Assembly (NCBI GenBank): GCA_016271365.2
Contig: CM057458.1
Span: 201,968,501-202,032,500, forward strand
Direction: 5' to 3'
DNA from: Neoceratodus forsteri
Lineage: Eukaryota > Chordata > Ceratodontiformes > Ceratodontidae
Length of the DNA: 64,000 nucleotides
The position numbers and the translations under genes are program-made. Within the stretch, counting starts at the first letter, position 1; each line of letters opens with the position of its first letter. Positions 10,634 to 22,125 of the stretch are shown one piece after another. Under the pieces are notes generated by a model. It had not been told where the DNA came from. It was given only the letters and a program-made list of their open reading frames with translations, and searched no databases.

Positions 10634-12529
10634 TTCAGGCTGTCTAGGCCCCCGACACACTACCATCTCTCTTCACCATCCACTGACTCATTATTGCTGC
10701 AACCTGGGTAACCTGACATATCCTTTTGTTGGGAAGGCCCATACCCCATGGAGTAGAACTGGGAGAGGAGAGTCACCTGTAGGCATTCATATCCCAGACA
10801 TGGCAGGGGTCAGCAAAGACATTTCCAGGGTTTTGTGGCAAGCAGGGACCAGCCTCCATCATCTGGTCTGCTGAGCAGGCAGTTTCCTGTTTCTCTCCAG
10901 CCCCCCCCACCTCCCATGAAATGGTCCAGCCACAACAGCAGCCTGGGGGCCTTCAGCAGCAGCATGTTGAGGCCACATGCTGCCAAAAACACCAGCCACT
11001 AGCCACCACCAGGAGCCATCAAACAGTGGTTCAGGACCCGCCCGCACCCCAGGGAGGGAAACATCCAATGGACACTGTAAACTCCCTCCCTGCCAGATTC
11101 TACTCCAGATATCCAGGCTCAGGGCATGAACCTGGTTCACCAGCATTCCAAGCGAACACCCATTGCTCAGCACCATGGAGCTGGCTTCTTATTTTTTCAA
11201 GAACTGAATTCCCATAAGAGGGGTGCTGGGTGGATTTTTTTTTTAAATCTAGTGAAGCTCTTTTACCAATGCACACTTAAGGGCTTCAACCATTCAACTC
11301 ACTGATACCATGGAACTTGCTTGTTAGTGAGAAAAGGAACAAAATTAATTAACAGAAGCATACTGTAAAGAATACAAAACAAATGGATCAATAAAATCTA
11401 AGCCTCCCGATTTCATGGGCAGGTACAACTCATGTCATTTTATGGGGTTGATCCTGCTGTCCCAAACCATTTGAAAAAATAAACTATATATTTTATCAGA
11501 CTGAGGTTAGGAAAGAAATACCTTGCTCAGAAGTGCAAAACTGGGAAGCAAAAAGTTTTAGTAACAAGCACTTTTTTCTTTTTGACTATTGCCACATTTT
11601 CCACATATCCACTTTAGAGCTGTACTCCTCAGTTTTTCAGACCAGCTGAGTTCAGCCATGTCACTGTGCCCTAACTTGATACCTAGTGCCTTAAGAAGTT
11701 CCTTTTTTTTAAAACTTTTATTTGTACATCCACACTCCGGGCATCCTTCAGTAGTGCCCACACGGAGTCCACCCTACTCCCAGCCTGAACCCTTGCATCT
11801 CCCCTTGATCTCCTCCCCTGAATGACCCCAGCCAGGCTCAACCCCCCAGTACCATCTCCGGGGCTAATCCCACCCTCCCACGGTGGTAGCCTCTTAAGTG
11901 TGAAGTGCCTAACTTGGTGTCATTGGGTCACCTTGGAGGAAGATCTGGGGCGTGTTGGGCCAGCAGTTGGGATGTGGGTGAAGTCCACCAGGGCCACCGT
12001 CATCTCACCGACATATGGAAGGATTTTTTCTGCTTGTTTATTCCCCCATCCTTCCCTGCAGAGCCCAGCCAGCAAGGCAACATAGTGCCATGGCTCTGCC
12101 TCCAGGCATTATGCCATGCTGCTACACTGTCGATCCTCCAGCCACCGCCGGAGGTTGCTCCATGAGCGAGCGCTTCCCGTACCCACCACCAGGAAGAGAG
12201 CGGTCGGCGGACGCTTAATCTCTGTCCCTTCCCTGCTGACCCCTGGCAGCTCTGGCTCGTTTCCGAACCCAGGTCACCAGTGTGACATGAGGTGTGGTGT
12301 CCAGCTCCTCAACCCTCAACACCACCGGGCCAGATGCCTTAAAGAGTTTTTGATAGATAGATTTGCCTGCAGTACCTGGTATATGTTATATATTCAGGTT
12401 CAAGGAAAAACTCCAACTTTTTACAAAGTAATATTGCATCCTGAAACTACAGAATATTCTGACAGAACCTCAAGGGATCTAACCCTGGTGAAACATTTCA
12501 ATAAATAAATAAACCCCTGAAACCTCACT
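10634..12529. other. No gene recognised
   Basis: A minus-strand frame at 11558-11761 has two CxxC pairs (CPECG and CGKCG), but I do not recognise it and give it little weight. At 12340-12516 a short sequence ends in TTTCAATAAATAAATAAA, which looks like the 3' tail of a plus-strand retroelement. Elsewhere the stretch is moderately GC-rich without repeats or coding similarity. Confidence 0.4.
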
Positions 12530-12870
12530 ATTAACCAGCAAACACATCATCAGCATAAGCGTCTACCCTCACAGGCTGTGCAATACGTTGCATTTGTAAG
12601 CCACCTATATCCTGATTATATGAAATAATAATTAGCACCGCATCAAAACCAAAGATTAATAGTGGACTGCATGGGCAGCCCTGTCTCACCTCTTTGTTAA
12701 TACCAGTCTCAGTGCCATGAAAATTATTTACAGAGGGAAAAATTGAAGCATTGTCTTATAGCATCTGAATCCAGGCAATAAAAGTATGCAATACTTTCTT
12801 AATACATGAAGTAAATGAAGATGACTAACTTTATTGAAGGTTTTTTCTTGGTCAAAACTTAAAAAAAAAA
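12530..12870 (-). pseudogene. L1-type LINE reverse transcriptase fragment
   Basis: Read on the minus strand, the central polymerase motifs of an L1/Tx1-type reverse transcriptase appear across frames. ETGINKEVRQGCPMQ is the block before the palm. It is followed by SPLLI-type residues and, about 30 codons later, by AYADD (near 12548-12565), the catalytic aspartate pair. Stops and frameshifts interrupt it. The endonuclease of the same type lies at 16600-17060 on the same strand and in the right order, so both may come from one element split by later insertions. Confidence 0.6.
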
Positions 12871-12954
12871 GTCTAAATTTCCCTGTTCACCCTGTGACAC
12901 TATTTCTCATAACAAAATTAATATTTCTTGCATACATCTATCGGGGATAGAGTA

Positions 12955-13281
12955 CACCTTGGACCAGATTCATAAAACTTTGCTCTGGCGCAAACTGGAG
13001 TTTGCATGGAGTTGTTATTCACCAAAGCCCAGTTTGTACCTGCAAACTGGGTTTGTGCTGGGGCAAAGTTCTGAGGGGACCCAAAATGCAAATCAGGGGG
13101 AGGGTACCTGCATATTGTTGCAGTCCCATTCACCAAGGATTTTATCCATGCAGGGGCTGTTTGCGATGGTCTATTTTGTAGGGAAAATACTGCCAACTGA
13201 GACCTGGCAGCATTCAGCACAACCCTTGCTGCTGCTGGAGGTACTGCCAATCACCGTTGCCATAAAAGAAAAAAGCAATGA
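12955..13281 (+). repeat. Harbinger-like terminal sequence (tentative)
   Basis: GGACCAGATTCATAAAACTT followed by repeated CAAACTGG/CAGTTTG blocks resembles the terminal and subterminal organisation of Harbinger ends. No matching right end was found nearby and there is no coding region, so this may be only a fragment. Confidence 0.3.
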
Positions 13282-13535
13282 TTTCCTGGAGGTCTAGGGG
13301 TCCATCCTCTGTCCTGGTCCCTGATCGCCATGCTTTAAAAAACTGAAAGGAAATGCCCCTGGTGATCTAGTGGTCCCTCCCCTTCCCTGGTCTCTGATTG
13401 CCCATCCCAGTATATAATATTAGTCTCCCTGGTAGTCTAGTGGTCCCCCCCCCAGTCTCTGATCACTGTACCATTATGAAATAATTCTTTCCCTGGTAGT
13501 CTAGTGGTCCCTTCCCCCTCCCCTATCCTCTGTGT
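13282..13535. repeat. Four degenerate tandem units with tRNA-Glu-like starts
   Basis: Units start at about 13282, 13356, 13425 and 13490 (spacings 74, 69 and 65). Each opens with a variant of TCCCTGGTAGTCTAGTGGT, which resembles the first 19 bases of vertebrate tRNA-Glu, including its A box. A pyrimidine run and TGGTCTCTGAT follow. No convincing B box or cloverleaf follows, so these are not tRNA genes. Confidence 0.65.
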
Positions 13536-13556
13536 AAGCATGGTGGGATACAAATA

Positions 13557-14056
13557 TGTCACAGCAGGCAGAGCTCAGGTGCATAAAAGACACAGAAAGG
13601 TGTCTGTCATTTTATTAAAAGTCCAAAATATTTACAGAAAGGGAAAAAAAAAATGTTAGTTCAATAATCAAAAGAAAATCCCAGGTCTCTGCTTCCCTTG
13701 CAGAGCCTGTGGCTTAACTCCAGCCAATTCAGTGTAATAAACCTCTTACACTGATTCAAAGAACTGTGTGAACTCATCAGCACACAAACAGGTCCTTCTC
13801 CTTCACAGTCAGCACACCAACTGACTCGACTCTACTCTACTCTTCTCTTCTCCCCTAGTGATGAACCCTATTTATAGCACTAGGGATTACATGACTCTCT
13901 GTGGGGGAGTTATCATTGGCCATGACATTACATAATAGGGGGGTTTCCATATTATCCCATGCCTTATCATGCAATGGCTTTTTATTTGGCCCTTTTTCCC
14001 CAAATATGCTTAATTTTACAGGCAGACCCAGTTACAACCTCTCTGGGGCTGTCACA
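13557..14056 (-). mobile_element. Isolated LTR
   Basis: On the minus strand the unit begins TGTGACAGC and ends GCTGTGACA, a perfect 9-base terminal inversion with the TG...CA ends of an LTR. Inside, in the correct order, are a TATA-like CTATAAATAGG (plus-strand 13868-13880) and an AATAAA (near 13613), so U3, R and U5 can be assigned. No target duplication was seen, and the gypsy fragment to the right has its own LTR junction at about 14486. This is best read as a solo LTR from a related family. Confidence 0.6.
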
Positions 14057-14485
14057 ACACTGTTTTAATTATTTTAAATATTGGGGACACTACGGGATTA
14101 AATCAAAGCGTGGTATGCACTAAAATATTATCTCCCACTTGGGAGCTGTATTTTCAGAGCGACACACGCCATTCATCAGCCCTTTATTCTGGGCTTTTTT
14201 AAACTGTAGTGTGCCATGCACATTTTACATGTCTCCAAGATGGGAGATAGTTTCTAGTCCAATGTGCACAGTAAGGGGATCTTTTTGAAAAGAGGACAGC
14301 ATAGAAAAGGCTAGAGTTTTTTCAGGTTGGTCACCCTGACAAAGAAACAAGAAAAGAAAAAGGAGGAAAATGAGAGGATAGAAAAGGATGAGAGAAATAA
14401 CACAAGAGGGACAAGAACTGGCGCATATGACTCTTTATTCTTTTGTTTCCAGGGTCTGAATACTATTAACAGGTATCACCCTGTT
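14057..14485. other. Possible LTR remnant, otherwise no gene
   Basis: The right edge ends CACCCTGTTACA, which on the minus strand reads TGTAACAGGGTG, the expected start of the 3' LTR of the neighbouring gypsy fragment. The remaining sequence could be a decayed LTR, but no second copy exists here to confirm it. Confidence 0.35.
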
Positions 14486-15905
14486 ACACACCTCTCCCAC
14501 CAAGAGGCAACAGATTTCTGTTGTCTAAACACCCTGCTGAAACCCTGGGAGGGTTGGAGCTTCCACCCACCCACTGTCAGAAACTCCGCCTCAGGGACCC
14601 TTAAACAATACAATAATATATAACAGATATAACTATATCTATACTCGGTACATTTTCCCTGAGGCATAAACACATTTTCTCAACATGCAACCTTCAGTTT
14701 TTTCTTCAAGTTATTTTACTTCAGTAGTTCACTTTAACATTTTGTACAAAAAGCAAGAAAATGTGTTAACATCACATATATTTCATCCTATTTCCATCAC
14801 ATTTGCCCCATATCTGGACAAAAAGTCAGCATTGAGGTGTTTGGAACCCACCCTGTGTGTATGATAGTAAAGCGATAGGGTTGCAATGCTAAGTACCATT
14901 GCATGATCCTACCATTATCATCTTTCATTTGTTGAAGCCAACACAGGGGATTGTGGTCCGTCACCACCATAAATTCCTGCCCCACAAGTAACATTTGAGT
15001 GCTTCTACTGTCCTTCTCAACACCAAACATTATTTTTCAATGCTAGAATATTTCCGTTCCTCTTGTGTAATTTTCTGCTTATATATATATATATCACCAG
15101 GTGTTCCTCACCTTTGTGTTTCTGGGACAACACCACCCCAATGCCTCTGTCAGTGGCATCAGTGTGAAGTTGAAGGTGTATGTAAAATCAAGACTACTTA
15201 ACACAGGGTAGGAACAGAGTAAAGCTTTGAGGGTTAAGAAAGCCTCATTACAATCATTAGTCCATTGGACCTTATCAGCACATCTGTTTCACGTCAAGTC
15301 TGACAGTGGGGTGGCAATGGTTGCAAAGTTGGGGATAAAATGTCTGTAATACCTGACTAGACCTAATAAGGAGAGGACATGATGTTTTGTCTGTGGAATG
15401 GGGCTGTTTGCCACTGCCTCTACTTTACTGATATCAGGCTGGATAATCCCCTTTCCTATTTTAAACCCCAGATATTTCGTCTCAGTTTTGGCTATGGCAC
15501 ATTTTGCAGGGATGATGGTCAGGCCTGAATCAGTAATGAACTGTATGACAGCACTCAGCTGAATTAGATGAGTCTGCCAATCAGGTGAAAAAATGACTAC
15601 ATTATCCAAATAAGCGGCACTGTATGAGGTATGGTTGTGTAAAACCCTATCCATGTAGCACTGGAAGGTGGCTGGTGCCCCATGTAATCTGAATGGTATT
15701 GTTGTGAATTGGAATAGCCCTGTTGGGGTACTGAACACAGTCTTTTCTTGAGCTTGTAAAGATAATGGAATCTGCCAGTACCAATTTGTTAAGTCCAGGG
15801 TACTAATGTACTTAGCTGATTTGATTTTATCTAGAAGGTCATCCACCCTGGGCATTGGATACTCATCAAAGGAAGTTGCCCTTTTTTTAGTCCTAAGGTA
15901 TTATT
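14486..15905 (-). mobile_element. Gypsy (Gmr1-like) retrotransposon, partial copy 2
   Basis: This is a minus-strand piece with, from right to left, reverse transcriptase, RNase H and the 3' untranslated leader into the LTR. A purine-rich GGTGGGAGAGGTG immediately precedes the LTR start and is the likely polypurine tract. The segment 14500-14660 aligns with 23740-23880 of copy 1 (shared GCTTCCACCCA and CCTCAGGG), which shows the same family. The right end is broken at about 15905, before the N-terminal reverse transcriptase residues. Confidence 0.75.
14797..15900 (-). pseudogene. Gypsy reverse transcriptase and RNase H, copy 2
   Basis: The clean frame 15289-15855 (minus) holds the palm: ISTLDLTNWYWQIPL, FQFTTIPFRLHGAPATFQ, and AAYLDNVVIFS at the catalytic box, where the usual YLDD reads YLDN. 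KYLGFKIG and PLSDLT follow. The RNase H part at 14797-15030 shows VVTDHNPLCWLQQ and the closing DMGQM. The catalytic-box substitution and interrupted frames make the copy inactive. It lies upstream of its own polypurine tract on the minus strand. Confidence 0.8.
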
Positions 15906-15956
15906 CCACTTTCCAGGGACTTGCTGAAAAGCTCAGCCAGTGGTGTGGTGAGTCTT

Positions 15957-16140
15957 TTTTTTTATTACCAGGAGAGACACACTAAGCTGAAAACCTGTTT
16001 ACAGGTGTGACCTAGGAGCACCAGGAAGTTAAGTGACTTGCTCAGGGTCACACAGTATGCAAGTGGGGGCTGTGGGAATTCAAAACCAGTTCTCCAGGTT
16101 TGCAGCTCAGAGCCATAAACCACTGCACTATACTGCCTCT
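15957..16140 (-). mobile_element. MIR-like CORE-SINE
   Basis: On the minus strand it begins with a tRNA-type head (TATAGTGCAGTGGTTTATGG, then GGTTTTGAATTCC as B box). It continues with the MIR-like core CTGTGTGACCCTGAGCAAGT and CACTTAACTTCCTGG, and ends in an A run near 15957. It is inserted between gypsy copy 2 and a CR1 fragment. Confidence 0.75.
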
Positions 16141-16460
16141 GTTCTTCCCGAAGCTCCTTCAGTACCCTACAGTGGATGCCATCTGGCCCCCATTGCTATA
16201 TCTACAGTACCTTGAACCTATTCAGCTCTTCTAGGACCCTTTTCCTTGTGAAGGGTTTTGTGTTTGCTCCTGTGGCATTGTGTACTGACCTACTTAGTGT
16301 AGGACCCTTTTCGCTGTCTTCTGTGGTAAAGACAGAGCAAAAGAAATCATTTAGTAACTGCTTTGTCTTCGTCTTCATCTGTCTCTGCCATCTTGCCTTC
16401 CATTGTTGTTAACCTGACTATTCCCCCTTACTCTTTCTTTTGTTTCTTATATATCTGAAG
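16141..16460 (-). pseudogene. CR1 reverse transcriptase N-terminal fragment
   Basis: The minus strand reads FTTEDSEKGPTLSRS, then FTRKRVLEELNR and QWGPDGIHCRVLKELREE. The last matches the GPDGIHPRILKEL block that opens the polymerase of CR1 copies A and B. Two stops lie between these blocks, and nothing further downstream is preserved. Confidence 0.65.
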
Positions 16461-16599
16461 AAGGTTTTTTCTCACTTTTGAGTGGCTACAGTATTTGTGT
16501 ACTAAGTAAAGATGGATTTATGCAGCTCTGTATAGGAATCCTGCAATCCAGCATCAGACACCATTTAAACTAAAAAATTGGAGTCACACTACAGCTTAT

Positions 16600-17060
16600 C
16601 TGACTTCATCCCTCAGTTATCTTTGGATAAAACACAATTAAAATCTCCACCCAGTACCAAATTTCTGCTAGTAAAATGATAGGGTTGAATCAAAGCAAAC
16701 AAGTCAACTTTAAGAGCATAGACACTAATTAAATCTAAATTTAGTTGTATCTAATTCCATGTTCAACAAAAATGCCCTCCCAGGACTAATGTCCAGTAGT
16801 CTTGTTACTTTAACCTTAGAAGTATTAAATAAAATTCCCACCCCATCACCTTTTGTAAGCACCAAAGGTTCAAAAAGAAGGGCCCCAACACCAACATTTA
16901 ACAGCACTGATATCTTTATTTGAACTCAGTCCAGTCTTCTGCAGAAAACAGACCTCAAAAGCCAACTCTTTCAGGACAGAAAAAAAGTCTTCTTTTCTGG
17001 GTTTTGATGCTATTAACATTAAACATGGCAAGCTTTAGTTGTAACTCAAGCGCCCTCAAT
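16600..17060 (-). pseudogene. L1-type AP endonuclease fragment
   Basis: Read on the minus strand, it starts near 17030 with FNVNSIKTQKRR, then a LQKTGL block (LQETH in intact elements). After that come GVGILFNTSKVKV, DISPGRAFLLNMEL and, near 16640-16670, VLGGDFNCVL, the Asp-Asn catalytic block of the L1 endonuclease. Frames change several times. It fits upstream of the reverse transcriptase fragment at 12530-12870 on the same strand. Confidence 0.65.
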
Positions 17061-18479
17061 CATTAATGCATGGTGCTGAAACCATTTCCCTTTAGTACTT
17101 GTCCCTCCTTTGGACAGAGATGAAGTGGTGTTTTCATTTTTTTTCTAGTGCTTCAAAATGTACCATTGGCCTCCTCTGTTTCAGATACATATGACCCAAT
17201 TTTTTGTGATAGAGTGGAAGATGCCTCAGATTCCTCATCTACATCTGAGTCTTCCCAGTCCTTTTGTCTTGCTAGCACAGTATACTTGTTTCCTGTAGGA
17301 GCAGCACTGTATTCCAAATCTCTTTCTCAACATTTTTGTCTTTGGAGGAAGATTTCTGGCACTTCTACTGGTTACCAGTCATATTGGTGGTGGTAATCGT
17401 GGTGTGTGTGTATTGGGGGGGATCATGTTTTCTTCTTCTGTGTTTTGCATTTCAGGTACAACACCACTTCAGTAACCAGAGTGACATAACTTGTTCCAGT
17501 AACTTCAGTGTGTACTTCTTGTGACAGTGTGTATTCCATCACTGTATCTATCTATAAAGACTGTTGTACAGTGCCCACAGTGGTCTCCTGATCCTATGCT
17601 TGAGGGGGTGGATCTTGGCTCAGTGTTTGCACAGAATATACATTGTCATTATTTGATTCTTTCTCAGAGCCAGTTTCAATAGTGGTGGGTTGTTCCTTAT
17701 CATTCTCTTGGTCCTTTTCTTTTGGTATTCTCTCTCATGCACACACACACTAATTGTTGCCTTATAGAGCCATGCTTATGAGCTTGAGTGACTATATCAA
17801 CTTGATCAGGACTGTGCTCTCTGTTGTGACAGACCCAGGCACAAGATCAGTAAGTGTGGCCAGTTTCCTCTCAGAGAATCCAACACATATTGTTCAGGCA
17901 GAATCTGCAAATATGACCATATTCCAGAAATGAAGTACATTTTGTCTGGTCACATGCACTGCTGAAATTGTTGGTTGATCTACCCTTGCTACCACTTCTT
18001 TCTCCCCATCCCCTCCAGATGGCTCACCCTCCTGCCCACCCTTCCCATCTTTATAAATATTCTTTCAGTGTAAGTGGTCCAGGGTGCTCACCCCCAGTAT
18101 GGCTACTCTTGACCCCCCTCCCCTCCAGGTCACCTGTCCATGTTCCCCAACAAACCTGACACTGGGGTGCCTAATCTCAATGTTGGAATGAATCTGAAAT
18201 AAAGAAAATCATCCCTCAATGTTCTTTATTTTTGTTTTTTTTCTTACCTGTAAAAACCAAAACTGTCTCTCACCGATCTGCCCCCACACACCCCATACAT
18301 CTCCACCTACCCCACTCTGACCTCCCACTCAGCAGTCACTACCCCACACAGCCTCATTCATCTGAACAGCTCCCAGGGAGAAGATCCACTCTTCCACTGA
18401 AGGCACATTTTGCTGCTGGAACCGACAACTACAATATGAGAAACTAAAGTAAGTGTGGTTCAATGTATTTCAATGGGGT
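17061..18479. other. Unassigned; possibly L1-type ORF1 on the minus strand
   Basis: The minus strand between 17140 and 17950 has open, acidic, Ser/Glu-rich stretches such as EKDQENDKEQPTTIETGSEK and, near 17880, a few Cys/His residues. The position, just upstream of the L1-type endonuclease on the same strand, would suit ORF1, but no diagnostic domain is visible. From 17960 to 18479 nothing was recognised. Confidence 0.3.
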
Positions 18480-19190
18480 TTTGAACTTTGATGCATAACT
18501 GTGTCATTGTTGCATATTCTGGCTCCAATTTTTCAATATGGCCTTTTTGGGACCCCACTTCATGACCAATGGTGATGGAATTATGCAAATCAGGCCTGAA
18601 AAGTAATTTCATGGTCACATCACTGAATCACCTTTTGATTGGGATTTGAACATTTTCAATGTCCTTGTTCAAGAGGTGGGGTCATAAGTCAACTAGGTTG
18701 AAAATTAGGGGTCAACTATGTAAAAATGGCAAAGTTATGAGCATACTTGTAATTTTTCTACGCTCGCTGGTAACTTAGGTAATTTTAAATATTTTGATCC
18801 CAAATTTTCAGCATAACCATTTTGTCACACCACCTTATGAATGTGAGAGCTGTTATTTTTTTGAATCCTGGCCAAAATGTGTTTTTGTTCCTGTGGCACA
18901 GAAAAATGTTTCAGTGTTGGAGAATGATGTTTTGGAGGGGATTTGAAAATTTTCTCCTACCAGGTTCATTAGGTGGGGTAATAGGAAGGCAATGCTGAAA
19001 ATGTGGTGTACAAATACAGTTGCTGCCTTCTTATAACCCCACCTCTTGAACAAGGGCAGTGAACATGTTCAAATCCCATTCAAAAGATGATTCCACAAAG
19101 TGGCCATGAAATCACTTTTGGTCCTGATTTACATAACTCTGACACCATTGGTCATTAAGTGGAGTCCCAAAAAGGCCATGTTGAAAGCTG
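18480..19190. repeat. Repeat family X, copy 2: long inverted repeat
   Basis: The arm 18536-18690 is inverted at 19022-19188. Matching blocks are ATGGCCTTTTTGGGACC, GACCAATGGTG, ATCACCTTTTGA..GGGATTTGAACAT and 'CTTGTTCAAGAGGTGGGGT', whose complement 'ACCCCACCTCTTGAACAAG' begins the right arm. About 330 bases separate the arms. The element is cut at 19190 by an L2 LINE, and similar sequence resumes at 22545. Confidence 0.7.
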
Positions 19191-19260
19191 CTGTTCTTCC
19201 TCCCCCCATTCCCTTTCCCCCATTGAAAGTGGTGATGCTGGATCACCACCCTCTTCCCAC

Positions 19261-22125
19261 TCCTCCTCCTTCTCCTCCTCCTCCTACTAGGAGGGGATGT
19301 CAAGCACAGCCCAGGCCCTTCCTACCCAAGAATCTGCAAATCTTCAGCCTCAACACCAGAAGTCTCCTCCCAGAATTAGACAATCTAAAAGTATGGACTT
19401 CCCTTTACTCCCCCTGACATCCTCTTTATTACAGAAACTTGGCTCTCAGCTAGAACCCCTAACTCTCACCTTGTCCTACAAGACTACACCCTACTCCACC
19501 AGGATAGAGGCAAACAAGGTGGCAGTGTGGCCATCTATATTTGTTTCACCCTCCCTACTGTAATCTCTCACAGAGAAACAATCCACTCATCCCATGAACT
19601 ACTCCTTCTGAAACTTTCACTCTCTTCCTCTAACCCTCTATTCATCTGCGTCCTCTACCTACCCCCAAAGTCCCACACTAGCTCCCTGCCAGTCATCCTC
19701 TCAGCCCTTGTCTCCCTAGCCTCCACAAGCAAACTTATTCTCCTGGGTGACTTTAATCTAAACTGGCTCTCCTAGCCCTCACCCATACAGTTCAGTCCAT
19801 AGAATATCACAACCTCTCCCAACTCATCAGTGAACTTATTCATTTTGAGACCCGTTCCAGTAATCACTTCCTCCTTGACTGAGTATTGTCTACCCACCAC
19901 CATCGGATCATTGCTGCCGGCACTCTACCTGACTCACTCAGTGATCACTGTCTCACATACTGCATTAGGAAAATCCACCTCCCACAAGCTCCCCCTAAGT
20001 ACATTCACCATAGGTCCCTCAGACTCCTTGACATTGACAACCTAGTTGCAGACTTCTCCACTGCCAACTGGTCCTTATCTATGCCTCTCATGACATAAAC
20101 AAAGCCCTCACCCTCTTCATCAATATCTTTCATCAGGTCTGGAATACACACACCCCATGCAGAAAGCTGCATGTAAAGAGAATATACCACCCACGGATCT
20201 CTCCACTGCTAATTACCCAGTTCAAAGCCAGGGACCTACCATGGGTCAAATATAAGTCCTCTGCTGACCCTGTCCACCTCCAGAACTATAAGACCCTATG
20301 TAATGCTTGCACTAAATCAGTCCAGTCTGCTAAAGCCATATACTATGAGTTTCAGCTCAGCTGTAACTTACAATCCCCATCCAACTTCTGGAAAGTTCTC
20401 TACTCCCTACTAGAACCCCTGTCCACTCCTCCACCCCCTTTCTCTTAGTGAATGGCACACTAGTCTCTCATCCTCCCTCCATCGTCTCCCACTTCAACAG
20501 TTTCTTCATCACCTGTGTTCTTACCAAACAACCTCATCCAGTCTCCCCTTCAAAAACCCCACTACCCTCTGATGAAGGATCCCCCCAGTATCCCCACAGG
20601 AAGTTTTCAATGCATTATCCTCCATTTTCCTAACAAAGCACAGCCCTCATGGGCTGGACCCCAGGCTCCTTCATCTCTCTGCCCCAACCATAACCCACCC
20701 CCTCACCTACATACTGAACCTATTCTTCTTACTCTCAAGCATCCCCAAGGCTGGCAAAAAAGCCAAGGTCCTACCCCTTCACAAGGGTGGCAACTCTTCT
20801 TCTCCAGGGAACTACCATCTCATCTCCCTACTCCCTGCCCTGGCAAAACTCCAAGAAGCCCTTGTACTCTCTCAGCTTACCTCCTTCCTCAACAGCACCT
20901 TCTTTCTTACCTCATTCCAATCAGGTTTCTGAAAGTCCCACTCTACACTATCCTCCCTCCTCCATGTCACAGACTCCATTTTTACTGCCATGGACAAAGG
21001 CCACCTCACCTCTGCCATCTTCATAGACCTGGTACCACCAACTCCTCTTCAATAAACCATCCACCACAGGCCTATCTTCCTCTACAGTGAAATGGTTCCA
21101 GTCCTATCTCACAGACCACCAGTAGTCAGTTCAAGTTGTCGATGCACTATTCCCTCCTCTCACTACCCATGCAGGAGTCCCCCAAGGTTCTATCTTGGGA
21201 CCAATTCTTTTCTCTGTCTTCATCAGTGACCGTCCCTCTACCTGTGTTACTGTGAACATTCACAAGTACGCTGATGATACGGTGATCTACCTGTCAGGCC
21301 CCTCTAGCTCTGCACTCATAGCCCCTCTCCAGCTTTACTTCCTCAGTGTTATACAATGGTTTAACACAAATCAACTCACAATGAATACTAAAAAGACTGT
21401 TTCAATGACATTTGGCTCCTCCCAGAAGCTGGCTAAGCTCCAGGCCCCCCAATCATTCACACCCTCAATGGTACCAAATTAGAATCTGTGTTTGCCTTCA
21501 AATACTTGGGAGTCTGGCTCAACCCCAGACTGGATTTCTTCCACCACATTGATTCCCTACACACCAAACTCTATCCCAAAGTAGGAGTTTTGTATCATTC
21601 CAAAGACTGTCCGACCCTCCCTACCCAATGTGAGCTTGTCAAAAAATTAGTCCTTACCTTGTTTGATTACACAGATGTGGTTTATGGCTCAGCCCCCTCT
21701 TCCTCCATCATCAGTCTCAACACATTGTGTAACACCTTTTGTCACTTCGCCACCAACCTCCCCCCTTACTCACCATGGTTCACTTTACTCTGCATTCTCA
21801 GTCCTTTCTCTTCCCCTCTGCCATCAACTTCATGGCACATCCTTTACAGCTAAATATTGGTTTAACTCTCTCCCAATTTACCTCTTCTCCCTTCTCACAC
21901 CTGCCTGCACCTCTGACTATCCCCTCCACTCCCAAGACTCACACATTTTCTCAATCCCTGAAGTGCACTCCTGTGCCAGACAATAGGCCTTCTCCTACCA
22001 CCTCCCCTACTTTGGAATCAGCTCCCCTCACTCCTGCACTCATCCTCCTCTTTTCCTCCCTTAAATACCAGATGAAACTCTGCTTCCAACCCTCCTGCTC
22101 CTGCTTCCCTGCCCTAACTCCCAGT
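19261..22125 (+). pseudogene. L2 ORF2 copy a: 2A-like leader, endonuclease, reverse transcriptase
   Basis: It opens with a leucine run and GGDVKHSPGP (19290-19319), a decayed 2A-type motif. The endonuclease shows FSLNTRSLLPELDNLK, then ITETWL, and LLGDFNLNWLS at about 19740. The polymerase shows GSILGPILFSVFISD (21190) and YADDTVIYLSG (about 21268), with the catalytic aspartates intact. AFKYLGVWLNPRLDF follows, then the thumb-like tail. Stops, for instance at 19775 and 21050, and shifts between all three frames make it inactive. The family is the L2 clade, inferred from motif order and tail. Confidence 0.75.
19290..19319 (+). other. Decayed 2A-like motif in L2 copy a
   Basis: A run of nine leucine codons precedes GGDVKHSPGP. 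Compared with the 2A consensus D-V/I-E-x-N-P-G-P, Glu reads Lys and Asn reads Ser, so ribosome skipping would not be expected. The location is identical to the motifs in copies b and c. Confidence 0.65.

Noticed and set aside
13282..13535. tRNA-Glu genes
   Set aside because: Only the 5' 19 bases fit; no anticodon arm, B box or 3' half follows.
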